DNA of 64,000 nt. It comes from Burkholderiales bacterium (lineage in GTDB: Bacteria > Pseudomonadota > Gammaproteobacteria > Burkholderiales > Casimicrobiaceae). The position numbers were made by a program, and so were the translations under genes. The stretch is from NCBI GenBank assembly GCA_015075645.1, contig JABTUF010000003.1, positions 372,001 to 436,000 on the forward strand, given 5' to 3'. The notes under the pieces are model-generated. The model worked only from the letters and a program-made list of their open reading frames with translations. It was not told where the DNA came from and ran no database searches. Below are positions 45,966 through 54,895 of this stretch, in pieces. How positions within the stretch are numbered: position 1 is the stretch's first letter; each line of letters starts with the position of its first letter.

Positions 45966-47579
45966 TCAGAGCGCGAGGCGCTCGATCTCGGAACGCAGCC
46001 GTTGGTGGGCGAAGTGCTGCTTCCACAGCCGCGGCGTGAGTTGCTCGACCTCGGCGGCGGGATGGCGGTCGACACGCTGCAAGACATCGACCAGGTAATC
46101 GTAGGCGTTGATGTCGTGCAACTGGCAGGTCACGAGCAGACTCTGCACGATGCCGATCTGCCGGGCACCGAGCTCGGTCCAGCTGAACATCCAGTTTTTC
46201 CGACCGAGCGGGATGGGACGCAGGCTGCGTTCGAGGTGGTTGGTGTCGACCGGCAACTCCGGATCGCCGAGGAACAGCGACAGCGCGTGTCGTCGCGCGT
46301 GCGCGTAGCCCAGCGCCTGCACGAACCGGCTGGTCGGCAACAGCGCCTGGTCCTCGAGCCGCTGCCGGACCCACTCGAAGAAGGCCTCCACCTCTGACTT
46401 CGAGTGCGTCAGTCGATGCAGGTGCTTGTTGGCACCCGCGAGCTTGCGGGTGCGGATGTCTTCCTCGATCTCGTAGATCCGGCCGATCCGGGCCAGCGCC
46501 TGGCCGGCGAGTTCGGGCCTCACCGCCTGCGCCTTGAAGAACTCGCGCCGGCAATGCGCCCAGCACTGTGCGTGAGCGATGCCGGTCTTCTCGGCGTAGG
46601 CCGCGTAGGCGCCGTAGCCGTCGCTCAGCAGCACCGCATCGCGGCGCGGCTGCAAGCCCAGGATCGCCTCGACACTCGCGTGCGCGCGGGTCGCGAAGAA
46701 CGGAAAGCACACCTCGTCGAGCTCGCCGTACACCGGCCAGAAGTAGCAGGCCTTCATCTTGCCCGGCGCCGAGCGCCCCGCCTTGATCGGCGTCTCGTCG
46801 ATCGCCTTCACCCGCGAGCCGCGGATCGATTCGAGCTGTGCGTCGTAGATCGGCTCGAGCAGCCCGACCGCCTGCGCCGTGATCTCGGTGAGCCAGCCGC
46901 GGCTGACCCGAATCCCGGCCTGCACCATGCGCTGGTGCTGCCGGTGCAGCGGCAGGTGCCACTGCATCTTGTCGATCAGCAGGCCGGCGAGCAGGCTCAC
47001 GTCGGCACGGCTGCCCTCGATCACCCCCGCCGGTGCCGGCGGGCACGACAGCGCCTGCGTGTCGCGGCGCTTGATCACCGGTCGCACGTACTTGAGCACC
47101 ACGTAGCTGCCGGGCTGCTGCGCGAGGCGATGCGACACCTTCTGCCCGATCACCTCGTACTGCTCGGGGCGCAACCCCTGCGCTTCGGCGTTGGGCACCT
47201 CGATCACCCGCACCGGCACCCGGGACTCGTCGAAGAACAGGCTCGACTCGTCGAGGCCGGTGGCGGCCAAGTCGCTCCGTGGCACTCGTCGCGTATGCGC
47301 GGGCACCTGTTTGGTCGGTGCCGGCGGCGCTGCCTCGGGCACCGCCAGCAGCTCGCCCAGGTGCAGTTGCAAGGCGTCGGGTGGCACGATGCGCCGCTCG
47401 CTGGTGCTGCCGAAGATCTGCCGGCGAAACCACTCGAGCTGCTGCTTGAGCGACTCCACGTCGCGTTGCAACCGGGCGTTGCGCTCTTCGCTGCTGCGCA
47501 GCGTGTCGAGCACTTCCTGCGCCGACCAGTGCGCCACCTCGTCGAGAGTAGCGGCGTGCAGCGCGGTCGGTGTCGACAT
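45966..47579 (-). CDS. tnpC: IS66-family transposase TnpC
   Basis: The 537-residue product has an N-terminal leucine-rich coiled coil, the LGRKNWMFSWTELGARQIGIVQ-type C-terminal tail of IS66 (here ending LRSEIERLAL), and the catalytic core with Asp in KAIDETPIKAG, Asp in LLSDGYGAY and Glu in NHLERSLRPI. Length and motifs are normal, so the transposase is probably functional. Confidence 0.92.
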   Translation of the reverse strand: MSTPTALHAATLDEVAHWSAQEVLDTLRSSEERNARLQRDVESLKQQLEWFRRQIFGSTSERRIVPPDALQLHLGELLAVPEAAPPAPTKQVPAHTRRVPRSDLAATGLDESSLFFDESRVPVRVIEVPNAEAQGLRPEQYEVIGQKVSHRLAQQPGSYVVLKYVRPVIKRRDTQALSCPPAPAGVIEGSRADVSLLAGLLIDKMQWHLPLHRQHQRMVQAGIRVSRGWLTEITAQAVGLLEPIYDAQLESIRGSRVKAIDETPIKAGRSAPGKMKACYFWPVYGELDEVCFPFFATRAHASVEAILGLQPRRDAVLLSDGYGAYAAYAEKTGIAHAQCWAHCRREFFKAQAVRPELAGQALARIGRIYEIEEDIRTRKLAGANKHLHRLTHSKSEVEAFFEWVRQRLEDQALLPTSRFVQALGYAHARRHALSLFLGDPELPVDTNHLERSLRPIPLGRKNWMFSWTELGARQIGIVQSLLVTCQLHDINAYDYLVDVLQRVDRHPAAEVEQLTPRLWKQHFAHQRLRSEIERLAL

Positions 47580-47609
47580 GACTACGATGATAGCGGAAAG
47601 ACCGTGTGC

Positions 47610-47969
47610 TCATGCGGCCTCGCGCGTGATTCTCGCCACGTTGTAGCGCAGTCGTTGTCGCGTTACAACGAAGCCTTCGAGCATCAGCTTGAACTGCGTC
47701 CAGTCGATCTCGCAACTCTTCATCTGCGACCAGTCCGACACGAAGCAACCACGCTCCAGACGCTTGCCCCAGATGCAAAATCCACTGCGGTCCCAGTACA
47801 GCACCTTGACCTGAGAACCGCGCCGGTTGATGAACACGAACAGGGTGCCCGACAGTGGATCGAGCCCCAGCGCGTGACGGGTCAGCGCGTACAGTCCGTC
47901 GAACGATTTGCGCATATCCACGGGCTGCCCGTAGACGTGCACGCGCACCGTGCCCTCGGGGAAGAACAT
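47610..47969 (-). CDS. tnpB: IS66-family accessory protein TnpB
   Basis: The 119-residue product has the conserved VYGQPVDMRKSFDGLYALTR opening and LFVFINRRGSQVKVLYWDRS, the standard IS66 Orf2 pattern. The start overlaps the tnpA stop by one base. It is required for IS66 transposition, although its biochemical role is not settled. Confidence 0.93.
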   Translation of the reverse strand: MFFPEGTVRVHVYGQPVDMRKSFDGLYALTRHALGLDPLSGTLFVFINRRGSQVKVLYWDRSGFCIWGKRLERGCFVSDWSQMKSCEIDWTQFKLMLEGFVVTRQRLRYNVARITREAA

Positions 47970-48334
47970 CAGCCACGACGGATCGTCACCACGATTCCGC
48001 CTCCCAGTTCCAGACGCATCTCGACGGGCTCGGACACGCCACCCATGTGCAGCATTCCAGCGTCGACGAATCCACTACGCGGCCCCGCGACCGCCGCACG
48101 TTCGCCGACAGTGCACTCCTCAAGGCGCTGCGCACCGGTCGCGCGTTCTGCGAGCAACGAACGCCAACGTCCAAAGCTCGAGCGGCTCACGCCCTCCCGT
48201 TCGCAGAAGGTCTGGATGCTCATGCCGCTCGCCCGCTGTCGCTCGATCATCGCCCGCCACGTCTCTTCGCCGTGGCGTTGCCAGGCCTTGCCTCTGACCT
48301 CCACCGATACCGCCTTCGTTCCTTCGCCCATCAC
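47969..48334 (-). CDS. tnpA: IS66-family accessory protein TnpA
   Basis: The 121-residue product carries a helix-turn-helix, WRAMIERQRASGMSIQTFCE and GVSRSSFGRWRSLL, typical of IS66 Orf1, and a C-terminal VEMRLELGGGIVVTIRRG. It probably binds the IS ends. Confidence 0.9.
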   Translation of the reverse strand: MMGEGTKAVSVEVRGKAWQRHGEETWRAMIERQRASGMSIQTFCEREGVSRSSFGRWRSLLAERATGAQRLEECTVGERAAVAGPRSGFVDAGMLHMGGVSEPVEMRLELGGGIVVTIRRG

Positions 48335-48418
48335 CGATCCCCGTTCGTGGTTGCCAACGGGATCGAGTATTCACGGCAAGTCAGCGGCAGGGAAGAACGC
48401 CGATGGGCGAACGCTTAC

Positions 48419-48426
48419 TATTTAAC
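48419..48426. repeat. 8-bp target site duplication of IS66 (right copy)
   Basis: TATTTAAC, partner of 45931-45938. Confidence 0.9.
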
Positions 48427-48904
48427 CACTGCAGCCATGTCCAAGGCGGCTGTTGGAACGCGTTCAAAGATGCGGCCGCCATGACCTACGACTGGGCAAC
48501 AGGTCAAGGGTCCAACACGCGAGTCTTTGGTCCGGGTCGATTCAAGTCGTAGATATGATGGACGCCCCAGGTGTAATCGATGCGCGTGCATTCTTTACAG
48601 CAAGAATGCCGCGGCTATTGCCCGTGGCTCGTATGACTCGTTGCAACCAGTAACGAACTACGCGGCCAGCTTCGGCGTCTTCGACCTGTTTACGACCAGT
48701 TCTCCGACGCAACAGTTTGTAGGCAGCTATCGCGTGGACATCTTCCCCGTTAAAGGCGGTTCCGACCTGATGTTCGTTTTGAACAACAACTCAAGCTTCA
48801 GGTCCTTCGCGTACGGAATTGCTCCTGCCTGGGAGCGGACCACGTTGGCGCCGGCGGGCAATATGCGTCAGACCTATTGGTGGACGGAGCCTTGGCGGCC
48901 GTGA
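48427..48904 (+). pseudogene. toxin tip 3, frameshifted twice
   Basis: After IS66 the interrupted frame reads HCSHVQGGCWNAFKDAAAMT to NTRVFGPG and stops at 48550. The sense continues one frame over as SIQVVDMMDAPGVIDARAFF, then in the third frame as YSKNAAAIARGSYDSLQPVT and onward through FVGSYRVDIFPVKGGSDLMF, SFRSFAYGIAPAWERT and GNMRQTYWWTEPWRP. Two small indels, near 48537 and 48595, explain this. The C-terminal pattern is one I recall from other Rhs proteins; no enzymatic motif is recognised. The stop overlaps the start of the next gene (TGATG). Confidence 0.7.
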
Positions 48905-49340
48905 TGAGAAATGTGGTCCTGTACCTGCTTCTTGTGCCGCTTGTTGGGGCGTGCGCGCGACCGCTCGAGAAGACGGAAGTGCTTGGCACCTACGAGTTCG
49001 TCCTGGAAGCGTAAGGGAAGTAGTGGTCATCGGTGACGACGGCAAATACACCAACAGTCTGTATGAGAACGGCACGCTCGTATGGTCCGACCGCGGCGAA
49101 TGGACATACGAGCAGCAGCCAATAACACCGGCGTGACCTTTACCGCGTTCCGCTTTGGCATCCCAGGGCACTCTGCCCAGCCCGGTCTCTGGTTTGTCGT
49201 TCCATCAAAGACGTTGACGGGCGGTAAGGAGCTTTGCTTCGACTTGGATCTTGGTCGATGCTTCCGGAACACTTTTAGCAACTGCAATCGAACGAAGCTC
49301 ATTCCGCTTATCGCCGACCGCACGAGCAACCACGATTAGT
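48904..49340 (+). pseudogene. immunity lipoprotein for tip 3, frameshifted
   Basis: The ATG at 48904 overlaps the toxin stop and opens a lipoprotein signal (MRNVVLYLLLVPLVGAC, lipobox LVGAC) followed by ARPLEKTEVLGTYEFVLE and a premature TAA at 49012-49014. The sense continues in a second frame (VREVVVIGDDGKYTNSLYEN, GEWTYEQQ) and then a third (NNTGVTFTAFRFGIPGH, GGKELCFDLDLGRCF). Position, overlap and membrane-lipoprotein type all fit an immunity protein, now inactivated by two indels. Confidence 0.6.
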
Positions 49341-49655
49341 GCAGAAGACGGAAGCTCCATTGTGGTTCAGTTGAGTGATGGTATCTCGATTCGTCGTGGC
49401 CACCCTCCCCTGTTCAGGGGCGATATTGGGACTCGGATGGACACGTTGTGTTCGTCACCGCCTTCGCGGATAAAGCTGGAAATATCTATGAGATTGAAGT
49501 TGCTAGGGTAGACCTGCAGCCGATTCTTGACCTTGCGCGGGCGGATCGGATTGAATTCTCGGACCTTCAAACAGGCTACTACAGGACAACCAAATCTTCC
49601 GGCGCGCGCGAGGGTAGACAGCGTTTGCGGGAACCAATGGAGCTTAGACTCGATT
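49341..49655 (+). pseudogene. possible remnant of a second small immunity-type gene
   Basis: Two short frames look coding: EDGSSIVVQLSDGISIRRG around 49345-49400 and YWDSDGHVVFVTAFADKAGN then YEIEVARVDLQPILDLARAD around 49425-49550. No start, no complete domain and no recognised family. It ends near the cassette-junction motif AGACTCGATTG (49646-49656). GC content is low compared with the chromosome. Confidence 0.35.
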
Positions 49656-50297
49656 GGTGACGCGCACGACGACGACGGGCTACGACAGCCGTGGGCGGTT
49701 CGCCACGTCGACCACCCACCCGACCTCGACGCTCAACCCGGTGGTGCTCTCCGAGGCGCGGGTGGTCGACCCGCGCTTCGGGATCGCGACCAAGGTGACG
49801 GATGCGAACGGCGTCTACACGACGAAGCTCGTGGACGGTTTCGGGCGGGTGTACGGGGAGCGCAGTTTCAACCAGGCGAACCAGAAGGTCGGCGAGACGT
49901 TCAGCGCGGTGGAGACGGCCGGCATCGTCGGCAACGAGAAGTACCGGCAGCGGCAGAAGGCGTCGGGGGGAGGGGAGGTCGAGGTCTACCACGACGAACT
50001 CCAACGCGAGGTGAGGCGCAGGAGCAAGGCGTTCATCGACGCGACCTACGCCACCACCACGCTCGGCTACGACGCGGCGGGCCGCAAGAGCAGCGCGACC
50101 AAGCCGGCCGGCCAGTACGTGGTGACGACGAGCTGGGCCTACGACACGCTCAATCGCCTGGCGAGCGAATCGATCACGACCAGCGCGGGGACCTTGTCGC
50201 TCACCTCGAGCTACGCCTACGGCGTCACGCCCTCGCTCACGGTCGAGGGCAGCGTCGTGGGTCCGCTGAAGTCGGTGTCGATCACCCAGTCGGGGAG
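49656..50297 (+). pseudogene. displaced Rhs core fragment 5
   Basis: The segment matches the giant gene from about 26134 to 26780 (VTRTTTTGYDSRGRF to VGPLKSVSITQSG), beginning directly at the cassette-junction motif and ending abruptly. It is more diverged from copy 1 than fragments 2 and 4 over its left part and nearly identical on the right. No start codon of its own and no tip. Confidence 0.75.
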
Positions 50298-50561
50298 CGT
50301 GAGCGGGCAATTGCACGTCTTAGGGAAGTGGCCGGGCACGTAACCCGAGAGATCGGAGTAGACACCTCCGGCGCAGTCATCCATCGCGCACCTCGGCGAG
50401 TCGACAATCGGCTTGAAAGAGGACTTTTCGATGGGGCTTTGGTCGACCTTCAATCTGACAGCGCGACATGTACTCGAGAAGAGTTCGAGTGGATGTGGCA
50501 GGAGCATCAAACGGGAAGCTGCGCTACGGCACTTGTGCTGTCGAGGATCTCGAAGTCTTGA
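50298..50561 (+). pseudogene. 5'-truncated unidentified gene fused to Rhs fragment 5
   Basis: In a frame different from the rhs fragment the sequence reads RERAIARLREVAGHVTREIG, VDTSGAVIHRAPRRVDNRLE, GLFDGALVDLQS and EEFEWMWQEHQTG to a stop at 50559-50561. The composition is that of a real protein C-terminus; by position it may be the end of another immunity gene. The family is not recognised. Confidence 0.4.
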
Positions 50562-50920
50562 TGATTTCTCACGGAGAGCAGCGCTCGAGCCCCGGTCACC
50601 ACGAATTCCGCCATGGCTGCGATCGCCGTGGCGATGACGATGTCGTCGTCGGGATCGGGTGCGACGCGCGGGATCGTTGCTGGCCGCACGACGGCGGCGA
50701 GCGCCGCGTAACCGAGGATGAGCGCCTCGACGCTCTGGTCTGACGCGCCGATCCTGGGCGCGAACTTCGGCCGCGCGAGGACGTCGCCGAGTTCGATCAG
50801 GAGCGGCGTGCTGGTGAAAAGCTCAACGCGCCGTTCGCGCGCGGCATGAAGCAGTTGCCGCGGCGGCCCGCTCCACAGCAACGCCGCGACCACGACGTTG
50901 GTGTCGAGGACCAGGCGCAT
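50507..50920 (-). CDS. PIN-domain toxin (VapC-like)
   Basis: The 137-residue product has the PIN-domain acidic residues: Asp in LVLDTNVVVAAL, Glu in LLIELGDVL, and the DPDDDIVIATAIAA cluster. PIN toxins are RNases that cleave tRNA or rRNA. The start codon follows the antitoxin stop with no gap (TGAATG), as in a classic pair. The gene's 3' end overlaps the end of the unidentified fragment on the other strand, so it lies right at the right edge of the rhs region. Confidence 0.82.
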   Translation of the reverse strand: MRLVLDTNVVVAALLWSGPPRQLLHAARERRVELFTSTPLLIELGDVLARPKFAPRIGASDQSVEALILGYAALAAVVRPATIPRVAPDPDDDIVIATAIAAMAEFVVTGARALLSVRNHQDFEILDSTSAVAQLPV

Positions 50921-51166
50921 TCAGGGCGCGTTCCGGGCGCGCCGCTCGGCGCGCATCGCGGCGATCTCGGCGGCGACGTCCTCTGGGCCCATGAACGCGG
51001 GTTCGGCGACGCGGTCCATGCGCTGCATGGCGGTGAAGAGGTTCTCGACGCGCTGCGCCTTGAGCTCCTCGCGCAGCATGAGCTCGATACGCTCGGGCGT
51101 GAGCAGGCCGGCGCGTTGGGCCTCCTGGGCGAGCTGATCGGGCAGCGTGATCTCGACGGTGGTCAT
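50921..51166 (-). CDS. antitoxin of the PIN-toxin pair
   Basis: The 81-residue product opens with a ribbon-like MTTVEITLPDQLAQEAQRAG and continues as an alpha-helical protein rich in Glu and Arg (LTPERIELMLREELKAQRV). This is typical of antitoxins that pair with PIN toxins, with an N-terminal DNA- and dimer-forming part and a C-terminal toxin-binding helix. It precedes and adjoins the toxin gene. Autoregulation is expected for such pairs. Confidence 0.75.
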   Translation of the reverse strand: MTTVEITLPDQLAQEAQRAGLLTPERIELMLREELKAQRVENLFTAMQRMDRVAEPAFMGPEDVAAEIAAMRAERRARNAP

Positions 51167-51503
51167 GACCTTTCCTCAGCCGCTGAAACGACTTTCTGAA
51201 CGGCGCTCGAGCGTTCCGCGCTCGACGAAGGAGTCGAGCGGCTACAGCTCCTGCCGCGAGGCCGACGCACGCAGACGCCAAGCATTGTATGAGACCCGTG
51301 AGAGTGTTTGGCGAGCCGGGGCGGAGGCGGGGCCCGCGGGGCGTACGGCGCGCATCCCGGAGGCAGAGCAGGAACGGCTGAAGGGCGAGTTGGCGACCGC
51401 AAGGACGTAGCGCACGGGCTCGCCCTTCGGCCGATGGTGCGCGCCGGCGATTCGATCGTATCGCGACCGACCCAGCGCGGCGCTGTGGCAAGATCGCGCC
51501 GCG
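51167..51503. other. intergenic region between the toxin-antitoxin pair and miaA
   Basis: About 340 bp with no supported gene. It contains an inverted repeat GAAGGGCGAG (51379) / CTCGCCCTTC (51419) and shorter repeats of TCGAGCG near 51215-51240. It should carry divergent promoters, but none stands out. Confidence 0.35.
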
Positions 51504-52427
51504 ATGACGATCCTGCTGACCGGCCCCACCGCCAGCGGCAAGAGCGCGCTCGCGCTCGCGCTGGCCGAAGCGCTCGACGGCGAGATCGTGAGCGTCGACT
51601 CGGCGCAGGTCTACTGCGGCATGGACGTCGGCACCGCGAAGCCCGATGCGGCGACGCGCGCGCGTATTCCGCACCACCTGATCGACCTGATCGAGCCGAC
51701 CGAGAGCTATTCGGCGGCGCGCTTCTGCGCGGACGCGAACGCCGCGATGGCCGCGATCCGCGCGCGCGGGCGTGTCCCGATCCTCGCGGGCGGCACGATG
51801 CTCTATGTGAAGGCGCTGACCGAGGGCCTCTCGGCGCTGCCGCGCGCGGACGCGGCGACGCGGGCAGAGATCGACGCCGAGGCGGCGCGCGTCGGCTGGC
51901 CGCGGATGCACGCGGAGCTCGCGCGCGTCGATCCGGTCACGGCGGCGCGGCTCGCGCCAAACGACGCGCAACGCATCCAGCGCGCGCTCGAAGTGTGGCG
52001 GTTGACCGGCCGGCCGCTGTCGCAGTGGCAGGGGCGGCGCGGCGCGACGGCCTTCGACGCGCTGCGGATCGCGCTCGTCCCCGCCGACCGCGAGCGCCTG
52101 CACCGCGAGATCGCGCGGCGCTTCGACGCGATGCTCGTCGCGGGGCTCGTCGACGAAGTCGCGGCGCTGAGGCGAACGCACGCACTCGCACCGACGATGC
52201 CCTCGATGCGCTCGGTCGGCTACCGACAGGCGTGGCGCTTCCTCGACGGCGAGATCGACCGCGAAACGCTTCGCGCGACCGGCATCTCGGCGACGCGCCA
52301 GCTCGCCAAGCGCCAGATGACCTGGATGCGGTCGATGCCGGGCGAGGCGTTCGATCCCTGGGCGCCCGACCTGCACGAGCGCGTGTTGCGCCGGGTGGGC
52401 GAGGAAGCCGCGTCGATGCGCGCCTGA
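51504..52427 (+). CDS. miaA: tRNA dimethylallyltransferase
   Basis: The 307-residue product has the P-loop [53 protein letters not shown] and the [20 protein letters not shown] helix. MiaA adds an isoprenyl group to A37 of tRNAs that read UNN codons, using the dimethylallyl diphosphate made by the pathway that includes dxs and ispA. Full length; start fixed by the N-terminal P-loop. Confidence 0.94.
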   Translation: MTILLTGPTASGKSALALALAEALDGEIVSVDSAQVYCGMDVGTAKPDAATRARIPHHLIDLIEPTESYSAARFCADANAAMAAIRARGRVPILAGGTMLYVKALTEGLSALPRADAATRAEIDAEAARVGWPRMHAELARVDPVTAARLAPNDAQRIQRALEVWRLTGRPLSQWQGRRGATAFDALRIALVPADRERLHREIARRFDAMLVAGLVDEVAALRRTHALAPTMPSMRSVGYRQAWRFLDGEIDRETLRATGISATRQLAKRQMTWMRSMPGEAFDPWAPDLHERVLRRVGEEAASMRA

Positions 52428-52517
52428 CCCTGACGTGCGCAGGGTCGTCCCGCGGACGGCACGAAACGCGATTCCCGCGCGTGCGATAATGACCGGCTCG
52501 ACGCCCGGGTCACGACC

Positions 52518-53924
52518 ATGCGCCGCACGCTCTACGACAAGCTCTTCGACAGCCACGTCGTCCGGACCGAGACGGACGGCACCGCGCTCCTCTACATCGA
52601 CCGCCACCTCGTCCACGAGGTGACGAGCCCGCAGGCGTACGAAGGCCTGCGGCTCGCGGGGCGCAAGCCCTGGCGCGTCGGCTCGATCGTCGCGACCGCC
52701 GACCACAACACGCCGACGCGCGACTGGGCGAAGGGTATCGCCGACCCGATCTCGCGCACGCAGGTCGAGACGCTCGACGCGAACATCCGCGCGTTCGGCG
52801 CGAAGGCGTACTTCCCGTTCCTCGACAAGCGCCAGGGCATCGTGCACGTGATCGGGCCGGAGACCGGCGCGACGCTGCCGGGGATGACCGTCGTGTGCGG
52901 CGATTCGCACACGAGCACGCACGGCGCGTTCGCCTGCCTCGCGTGGGGCATCGGCACCTCCGAGGTCGAGCACGTGCTCGCGACGCAGTGCCTGCTCGCG
53001 AAGCGCGCGAAGACGATGCTGGTGCGCGTCGACGGCCGGCTGGGCGCCGGCGTGACCGCGAAGGACATCGTGCTCGCGGTGATCGGGCGCATCGGCACCG
53101 CGGGCGGCACCGGGCACGCGATCGAGTTCGGCGGCAGCGCCATCCGCGCGCTGTCGATGGAAGGCCGCATGACCGTCTGCAACATGGCGATCGAGGCGGG
53201 CGCGCGCGCGGGCCTCGTCGCGGTCGACGACACGACGATCGACTACCTGCGCGGCCGCCCGTTCGCGCCGTCCGGCGAGCGCTGGGACCGCGCGGTGGCG
53301 CACTGGCGCACGCTCGTCTCCGACGAGGGAGCGACCTTCGACGCGACGCACCTGTTCGACGCCGCGGAGATCGAGCCGCAGGTGACCTGGGGCACGTCGC
53401 CGGAGATGGTGGTGCCGGTCGGCGGCCGGGTGCCCGATCCGGAGCGCGAGCGCGACGCGACCCGGCGCGACGGCATCGAGAACGCGCTCGTCTACATGGG
53501 GCTCGCGCCGAACACGCCGATCACCGACATCGCGATCGACAAGGTGTTCATCGGATCGTGCACGAACTCGCGCATCGAGGACCTGCGCGCGGCGGCGGCG
53601 GTCGTGCGCGGGCGCAAGGTCGCGCGGAACGTCCGACTCGCGATGGTCGTGCCGGGCTCGGGCAGCGTGAAAGCGCAGGCCGAGAAGGAAGGACTCGACG
53701 GCGTGTTCCGCGCCGCCGGATTCGAATGGCGCGAGCCGGGCTGCTCGATGTGCCTCGCGATGAACGACGACCGGCTTGAACCGGGTGAACGCTGCGCGTC
53801 GACGTCGAATCGCAACTTCGAGGGACGGCAGGGTGCGGGCGGGCGCACGCATCTGGTGAGTCCGGCGATGGCGGCGGCCGCGGCGATCGCCGGGCACTTC
53901 GTCGACGTGCGGCGGATGGCGTAG
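52518..53924 (+). CDS. leuC: 3-isopropylmalate dehydratase large subunit
   Basis: The 468-residue product is a complete aconitase-family subunit. The three cysteines that hold the [4Fe-4S] cluster are in [13 protein letters not shown] and [40 protein letters not shown] is represented by [17 protein letters not shown]. It isomerises 2-isopropylmalate in leucine synthesis together with LeuD. The gene is followed after 11 bp by the entericidin-like gene and then leuD. Confidence 0.95.
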   Translation: MRRTLYDKLFDSHVVRTETDGTALLYIDRHLVHEVTSPQAYEGLRLAGRKPWRVGSIVATADHNTPTRDWAKGIADPISRTQVETLDANIRAFGAKAYFPFLDKRQGIVHVIGPETGATLPGMTVVCGDSHTSTHGAFACLAWGIGTSEVEHVLATQCLLAKRAKTMLVRVDGRLGAGVTAKDIVLAVIGRIGTAGGTGHAIEFGGSAIRALSMEGRMTVCNMAIEAGARAGLVAVDDTTIDYLRGRPFAPSGERWDRAVAHWRTLVSDEGATFDATHLFDAAEIEPQVTWGTSPEMVVPVGGRVPDPERERDATRRDGIENALVYMGLAPNTPITDIAIDKVFIGSCTNSRIEDLRAAAAVVRGRKVARNVRLAMVVPGSGSVKAQAEKEGLDGVFRAAGFEWREPGCSMCLAMNDDRLEPGERCASTSNRNFEGRQGAGGRTHLVSPAMAAAAAIAGHFVDVRRMA

Positions 53925-53935
53925 GAGGAACACCG

Positions 53936-54079
53936 ATGGAACGAATCGTTTCGCTCGTCGCACTGGCGCTCTTCGTGCTCACGCTCGCCGGCTGCAACAC
54001 GATGGCGGGCATCGGCAAGGACGTGAAGGCCGGCGGCCAGGCGCTCGAAACCGCGGCCGAGAAGTCGAAGCCGAAGTAG
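53936..54079 (+). CDS. entericidin A/B-like small lipoprotein
   Basis: A 47-residue lipoprotein with the signal [20 protein letters not shown] (lipobox LAGC) followed by [20 protein letters not shown] and a basic tail KSKPK. The GIGKDV-GG pattern is diagnostic of entericidin-like proteins, whose E. coli members form an antidote/toxin pair affecting lysis. TAGGAGGAACACCG gives an excellent ribosome site. Its placement between leuC and leuD is known from Burkholderiales. Confidence 0.82.
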   Translation: MERIVSLVALALFVLTLAGCNTMAGIGKDVKAGGQALETAAEKSKPK

Positions 54080-54102
54080 TCCGCCGTACGAGGAGCCCCA
54101 CG

Positions 54103-54741
54103 ATGGAGCCGTTTCGCGTGCATTCGGGAATCGTCGCGCCGCTCGACCGCGCGAACGTCGACACCGACGCGATCATCCCCAAGCAGTTCCTGAAGTCGAT
54201 CAAGCGCACCGGGTTCGGGCCCAATCTGTTCGACGCGTGGCGCTACCTCGACCACGGCGAGCCGGGCATGGACCACGCGCGGCGCCCGGTCAATCCGGAC
54301 TTCGTGCTGAACCAGGAGCGCTACCGCGGGACGACGATCCTGCTCGCGCGCCGGAACTTCGGCTGCGGCAGTTCACGCGAGCACGCGCCGTGGGCGCTCG
54401 CGGACTTCGGCTTCCGCGCGGTCATCGCGCCGTCCTACGCCGACATCTTCCACAACAACTGCTACAAGAACGGCCTGTTGCCGATCGTGCTCACCGAGAC
54501 CGAGGTCGCGAAGCTCTTCGACGCGACAGCCGCGTTCCCCGGCTTCTCGCTCACGATCGATCTCGAGCGCCAGACGGTCGCGACGAAGGACGGTTCGCTC
54601 GCGTTCCGCTTCGAGGTCGAGCCGTTCCGCAAGCACTGCCTGCTCGAAGGGCTGGACGACATCGGCCTCACGCTCGCGCACGCCGACGAGATCCGCGCGT
54701 TCGAGGCGAAGCGGCTCGCGGAGCAGCCCTGGCTCGCCTGA
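54103..54741 (+). CDS. leuD: 3-isopropylmalate dehydratase small subunit
   Basis: The 212-residue product shows the swivelling-domain pattern [45 protein letters not shown] and [15 protein letters not shown]. With LeuC it forms the dehydratase. The start is fixed by the family N-terminus MEPFRVHSG. Confidence 0.95.
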   Translation: MEPFRVHSGIVAPLDRANVDTDAIIPKQFLKSIKRTGFGPNLFDAWRYLDHGEPGMDHARRPVNPDFVLNQERYRGTTILLARRNFGCGSSREHAPWALADFGFRAVIAPSYADIFHNNCYKNGLLPIVLTETEVAKLFDATAAFPGFSLTIDLERQTVATKDGSLAFRFEVEPFRKHCLLEGLDDIGLTLAHADEIRAFEAKRLAEQPWLA

Positions 54742-54895
54742 GTCGGCGAAGGGCGAAGGGAGAAGGGGGAAGGGGGATGGGGGAAGGGTTCTGTGCGGCC
54801 TCAGCGGGCCGACGCGGGCTGACTGATCTCCCCACCCTTCCCCCTTCTCCCTTCTCCCTTCTCTCTTCTCCCTTCCCCCCTTCGACGAACGCTCC
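54742..54895. repeat. purine-rich inverted repeat between leuD and leuB
   Basis: GGGAGAAGGGGGAAGGGG and similar G-rich runs fill 54745-54787, and the complementary C-rich runs (CCCCCTTCTCCCTTCTCCC and similar) fill 54832-54890. The arms could pair around a 45-nt loop in the leuD-leuB transcript. The G-rich arm also has several GGG tracts. Confidence 0.7.

Larger units (their letters stand above)
45939..48418 (-). mobile_element. complete IS66-family insertion sequence (2480 bp)
   Basis: Terminal inverted repeats begin GTAACCGCTCGCC (45939) and, on the other strand, GTAAGCGTTCGCC (48418), with the 5'-GTAA typical of IS66. An 8-bp direct repeat flanks the element. It carries tnpA, tnpB and tnpC in order on the minus strand, all open. 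Excision of the IS and one repeat restores the toxin frame to NHCSHVQGGCWNAF. Confidence 0.93.
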
